DNA of 64,000 bases, taken from assembly GCA_023014485.1 (NCBI GenBank), contig JAJOZX010000482.1, positions 62,001-126,000 on the forward strand, given 5' to 3'. Below, in pieces: positions 61,219-64,000 of the stretch; within the stretch, counting starts at the first letter, position 1, and every line of letters begins with the position of its first letter. The notes beneath the pieces were generated by a model. It was given only the letters and a program-made list of their open reading frames with translations. It was not told where the DNA came from and did no database searches. A program made the position numbers and the translations under genes. The stretch is from Bathynomus jamesi. Its lineage: Eukaryota > Arthropoda > Malacostraca > Isopoda > Cirolanidae.

Positions 61219-61988
61219 CAGGGTGTCCCATAAGTCCGGCATCATAGGAAAAATAATTAAAAAAAGGCAAAACAAAAGCTTTTATTTACAGAACGTGCTC
61301 AATATGTTCACCATTGTTTTCAATACACAAATTCAGACGTGATACCCAGTCAGCAAGCACACGGTGAATGATGTCAGGAGTAATGGTGTTACATGACCCA
61401 ATAATGCGCTGCCGCAAATGTTCAACACTCCTAATTTTCTCTGCGTATACCAGCGCTTTCAAGTGGCCCCAGAGATAAAAATCTAGTGGCGTGAGATCCG
61501 GGCTTCTAGCTGGCCATTCCACAGGCCCTCGACGTCCTATCCAATGACCAGGGAATTGTTGGTACAGGTATTCCCTTACTTGGGTGCTGTAATGTGCAGG
61601 AGCGCCGTCTTGCTGGAACCATGTTGGGAAATTTCCTTCTTCGTTCAAGACACTGGAAAATGCTTCTTCCTTGAGCATACGTAGGTAGGTGCCTCCAGTG
61701 ACATGTTCATCTAAAAAGAGGGGGCCTATGATGCGATCCTTCCAAATGCCACACCATACCATCACCCGAGATGCACCTTGTTCCTTCGAAGAGGTATACC
61801 AGTGAGGGTTGTTTTGAGATCAGTAGCGGGTGTTCTGTCGATTTACCTCACCATTTCCATAAAAAAACAGCCTCGTCACTGAACAGAATGGTGGACGGGA
61901 AATTGGCATCCCGAGCATATGAATTATGGTTTGTAGAAATAGAAAAATATGAATTTCTCCTATGATGCCGGACTTATGGGACACCCTG
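61219..61988 (-). mobile_element. mariner (DD41D family) deletion derivative, catalytic half
   Basis: Termini CAGGGTGTCCCATAAGTCCGG at 61219 and the perfect reverse complement ending at 61988, flanked by TA. The subterminal 60 bases match 28333 closely. It keeps the 3' half of the gene only. Confidence 0.92.
61286..61925 (-). pseudogene. mariner transposase catalytic half (DD41D)
   Basis: From about 61910 ANFPSTILFSDEAVFF carries the first catalytic Asp, and a frameshift follows. From 61765: MMVWCGIWKDRIIGPLFLDE, FQQDGAPAHYSTQVREYL (second Asp), [20 protein letters not shown] (third Asp). There are 41 residues between second and third Asp. It ends LNLCIENNGEHIEHVL at 61286. All three catalytic residues survive, but the DNA-binding domains are deleted. 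Confidence 0.88.
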
Positions 61989-61990
61989 TA

Positions 61991-61996
61991 TATAAT

Positions 61997-62043
<47 letters not shown>

Positions 62044-62050
62044 TATATAC
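61991..62050. repeat. (AT)n microsatellite
   Basis: TA runs following the mariner derivative. Confidence 0.95.
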
Positions 62051-62200
62051 ACACCAACCTCTGTCGTGGTTAATTTATTTAATGGCCCATTCCTTCATTA
62101 TTATTTCATTATTTACTTTACTTTCTATTCAATTTATCGTTATCATTCATCATTCCCTTTACACTCGTTTCGCTGAACTATATAAACACAGGTAGACGTG

Positions 62201-62218
62201 ATCGAGTTGAGGCGCCAA
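62201..62218 (-). promoter_or_regulatory. putative primer-binding site of a minus-strand LTR element
   Basis: On the minus strand TTGGCGCCTCAACTCGAT, containing TGGCGCC as in many LTR retroelements (complement of a tRNA CCA end). The sequence on its upstream side is the proposed LTR. Confidence 0.5.
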
Positions 62219-63850
62219 TATAATTCGAACAATGAAAGGGAGACCGGGGGATTAATTATACACCTGATTAACACTTTACTAACTTTTATTTATGCCGAAA
62301 CGCTTTTAGATAAACGGAGTAATGCGAGTTAACATTTTAGTCGGAGAGAGAGACGAAATAATATTCTAAATTCACATCTTAATACTTAAAAACACCTTAT
62401 TAAGCTAACAGCCCTCCGATGACCGTTTTGTTTGGGACATTTCTCTCCAGCCTCGCTTGGGCCGAATTTTATAGCCAAACAATTATTTACCGTAATTACA
62501 TTTCTTTTAAACATTATTATCTTCTTTATTAAACAAACATTATTAAATTCTTATAAACAAACATTTTAATTCTTAATTGGACATTACTACACTAAACAAA
62601 CATTTTAATTCTTAATTAGACATTACTACACTCGCATCACCCCCTTGAAAATAAGTTTTACGCTAGGAAAACTTATTAATATCGTTTAACAAATTTATTT
62701 ATTTATTCAACAACGTTATTCATTTTGCAGTTTTGTTTCTTTAACGAATTCAAAGTTGAATAGAGAAGAAATCATTAGAATAACAAATTCCACACATCAG
62801 ATATTTTGTATCATGTTATAAAAATCGAAAACAAAAACTATAATATTCACAACATTTGCATAAAATAACATTTCACACTAAGCATCAAATTTACAACCTG
62901 TAAAGAAGCTGTAACGTGAAAAAATAACGGACAATTTTCTTAACATTGGTTATACAAATTTCGAGTTCACAATCTATTCCAGCGATTCCTCATCAAAGAT
63001 CGCTTTACATTCGAAACAATTATTTATACAGTTACATAGTTACTATCAGGCCAACATAGAAAAAACAAGAAAACGTTTATATAAAATACTGACCAGAGCG
63101 CACATACTATTTCACGAAACAAAACAAATATGGGCAATAATCGCACCCTTTCACTTATAATTTCATTACATAATAATCAGTACAATAATAGCTGGACGTT
63201 GTTTAGATCACAATCCGCACAGTTGACAACGGACTTCTTCAATTTTCAATCGCAGCTCTCCTGCTCACTTCGCTAGAATGCAAGGGGTTGCATCACCATG
63301 CAAACACGTCAGCACGCTTGAGGTTGGTTCCGCTCTCTCTCCAAATGGCGAGAAAAAAAAACAAGAGAGACGTCCAATTCTAAGAGGATCAGGAGGGGGA
63401 GATATACTGAAAGTGGAACCACGCACCGGAATTCTAGAAGTCGACGAAGAAATTCGCCTGTCTCATCTCGACTTTGGTCGGTGAACGCTGCTCTTCCTAC
63501 GTCCAACTGAGGGACTTTCTTACTGGCAATAATCAAACGATCACTTCGCCGTAGGCGGTTTCACAACGAACCTACTGTATATCTGTCGTGAGAGTAAAGC
63601 CTTAGACACTCGTTCAAACTCTCGCTCATTGCCTACCGAATGTAAAACACATATTTAGCGAAGCATCGAGCAACGTGACCAGCGACTGCCCGAAAAATAC
63701 CAGTAGGCCATCTTCGACCGAAACTGTCCTGTGGCAAGTCCCTGCACATTCGGTTTCTCTTCTCTCACTCTTCTCTTCTCTTCTGAAACTGTCCTGCGCC
63801 AAGTCCTTGCGCATTCGGTTTCTCTTCTTTCTCATCTCTTCTCATCGGTG
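62219..63850 (-). repeat. possible LTR region of a minus-strand retroelement
   Basis: About 1.6 kb next to the primer-site candidate, ending (minus strand) ATTGTTCGAATTATA. AT-rich 62220-63200, then GC-richer with TCTCT runs. No coding motif, second LTR copy or start boundary is visible, so the LTR reading depends on the primer site alone. Confidence 0.35.
63719..63848. repeat. 65-bp tandem duplication
   Basis: GAAACTGTCCTGTGGCAAGTC... at about 63719 and GAAACTGTCCTGCGCCAAGTC... at 63784, each followed by GCACATTCGGTTTCTCTTCT or GCGCATTCGGTTTCTCTTCT and a pyrimidine run. Confidence 0.85.
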
Positions 63851-64000
63851 ATCGATCACCTATCGGGTCAACTAAACTCAATGGATGGAACTCGGATCCA
63901 AATTAGTTGCCTCCAAATCGATCCTCTCGAAATTTTGACAAAAGAAATATCAAAGTTTATCCTGCTACTGATTATCACTTTTTCATATTTAATTTACCGA

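Overview
This window looks like repeat-rich intergenic DNA from an animal nuclear genome, most likely an arthropod and perhaps a crustacean. The clues are BEL/Pao, CR1/Jockey-, I- and RTE-like retroelements, Penelope elements, many hAT and Tc1/mariner relics, long AT and AC microsatellites, spliceosomal introns and frequent TAGGCCTA-like words. The host assignment is inference. I see no prokaryotic operons, ribosome binding sites or CRISPR array, and no host gene that looks intact. Nearly every coding stretch is a decayed mobile-element gene.

Layout. 1-12300 is one nested stack. A CR1/Jockey-like LINE on the minus strand (9754-12300) carries one hAT at 9875-11317, with a clean 8-bp target duplication, and is joined at 9753 to a second, BED-finger hAT. 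That second hAT is split by a BEL/Pao LTR retrotransposon (1613-8862), whose 5' LTR was in turn hit by a third hAT (1-1612). 12412-14740 holds a hAT MITE, microsatellites and tRNA-derived SINE pieces. 14976-17800 holds a mariner-type relic and a Penelope-like element with a GIY-YIG domain and inverted flanks. 18808-22971 holds hAT relics and a 36-bp minisatellite. 23122-24322 is the LTR and gag start of another LTR element. 24492-27569 is a DNA transposon with unusual ATTTAGGGTGAT termini. A second copy lies at 49973-52552.

28333-28934 and 61219-61988 are two complementary deletion derivatives of one mariner family. 28971-33906 is an LTR element with 1.4-kb LTRs and an apparently non-coding interior, and a solo LTR of it lies at 46016-47554. 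34764-37017 is a three-exon zinc-finger gene family member (decayed, function unknown) whose first intron holds a perfect 35-bp palindrome with a TTCG loop. 37255-38795 is an RTE LINE. 39576-45412 is an I/Jockey-type LINE with zinc knuckles, endonuclease, RT and RNase H remnants. 45412-48745 holds SINE, Penelope palindrome, solo LTR and foldback elements. 48756-54606 has a DD41D mariner, the second ATTTAGGGTGAT transposon, a MITE and a Tc1 element with DD34E spacing. 54790-58157 is a LINE interrupted by a hAT-type MITE that is itself interrupted by another hAT, each with exact 8-bp duplications. 58354-61988 holds MITEs, a Tigger/pogo derivative and the mariner copy. 62201 to the end looks like a primer-binding site and LTR of a minus-strand retroelement.

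The elements do not form a pathway. They act as mutual insertion targets, and the order of nesting gives their relative ages. The most interesting items for follow-up are the two-copy ATTTAGGGTGAT family, the intron-bearing zinc-finger family with its palindrome, hammerhead-like cores in Penelope termini, a conserved module shared by different SINE-like sequences, and the 47.6-48.7 kb foldbacks.
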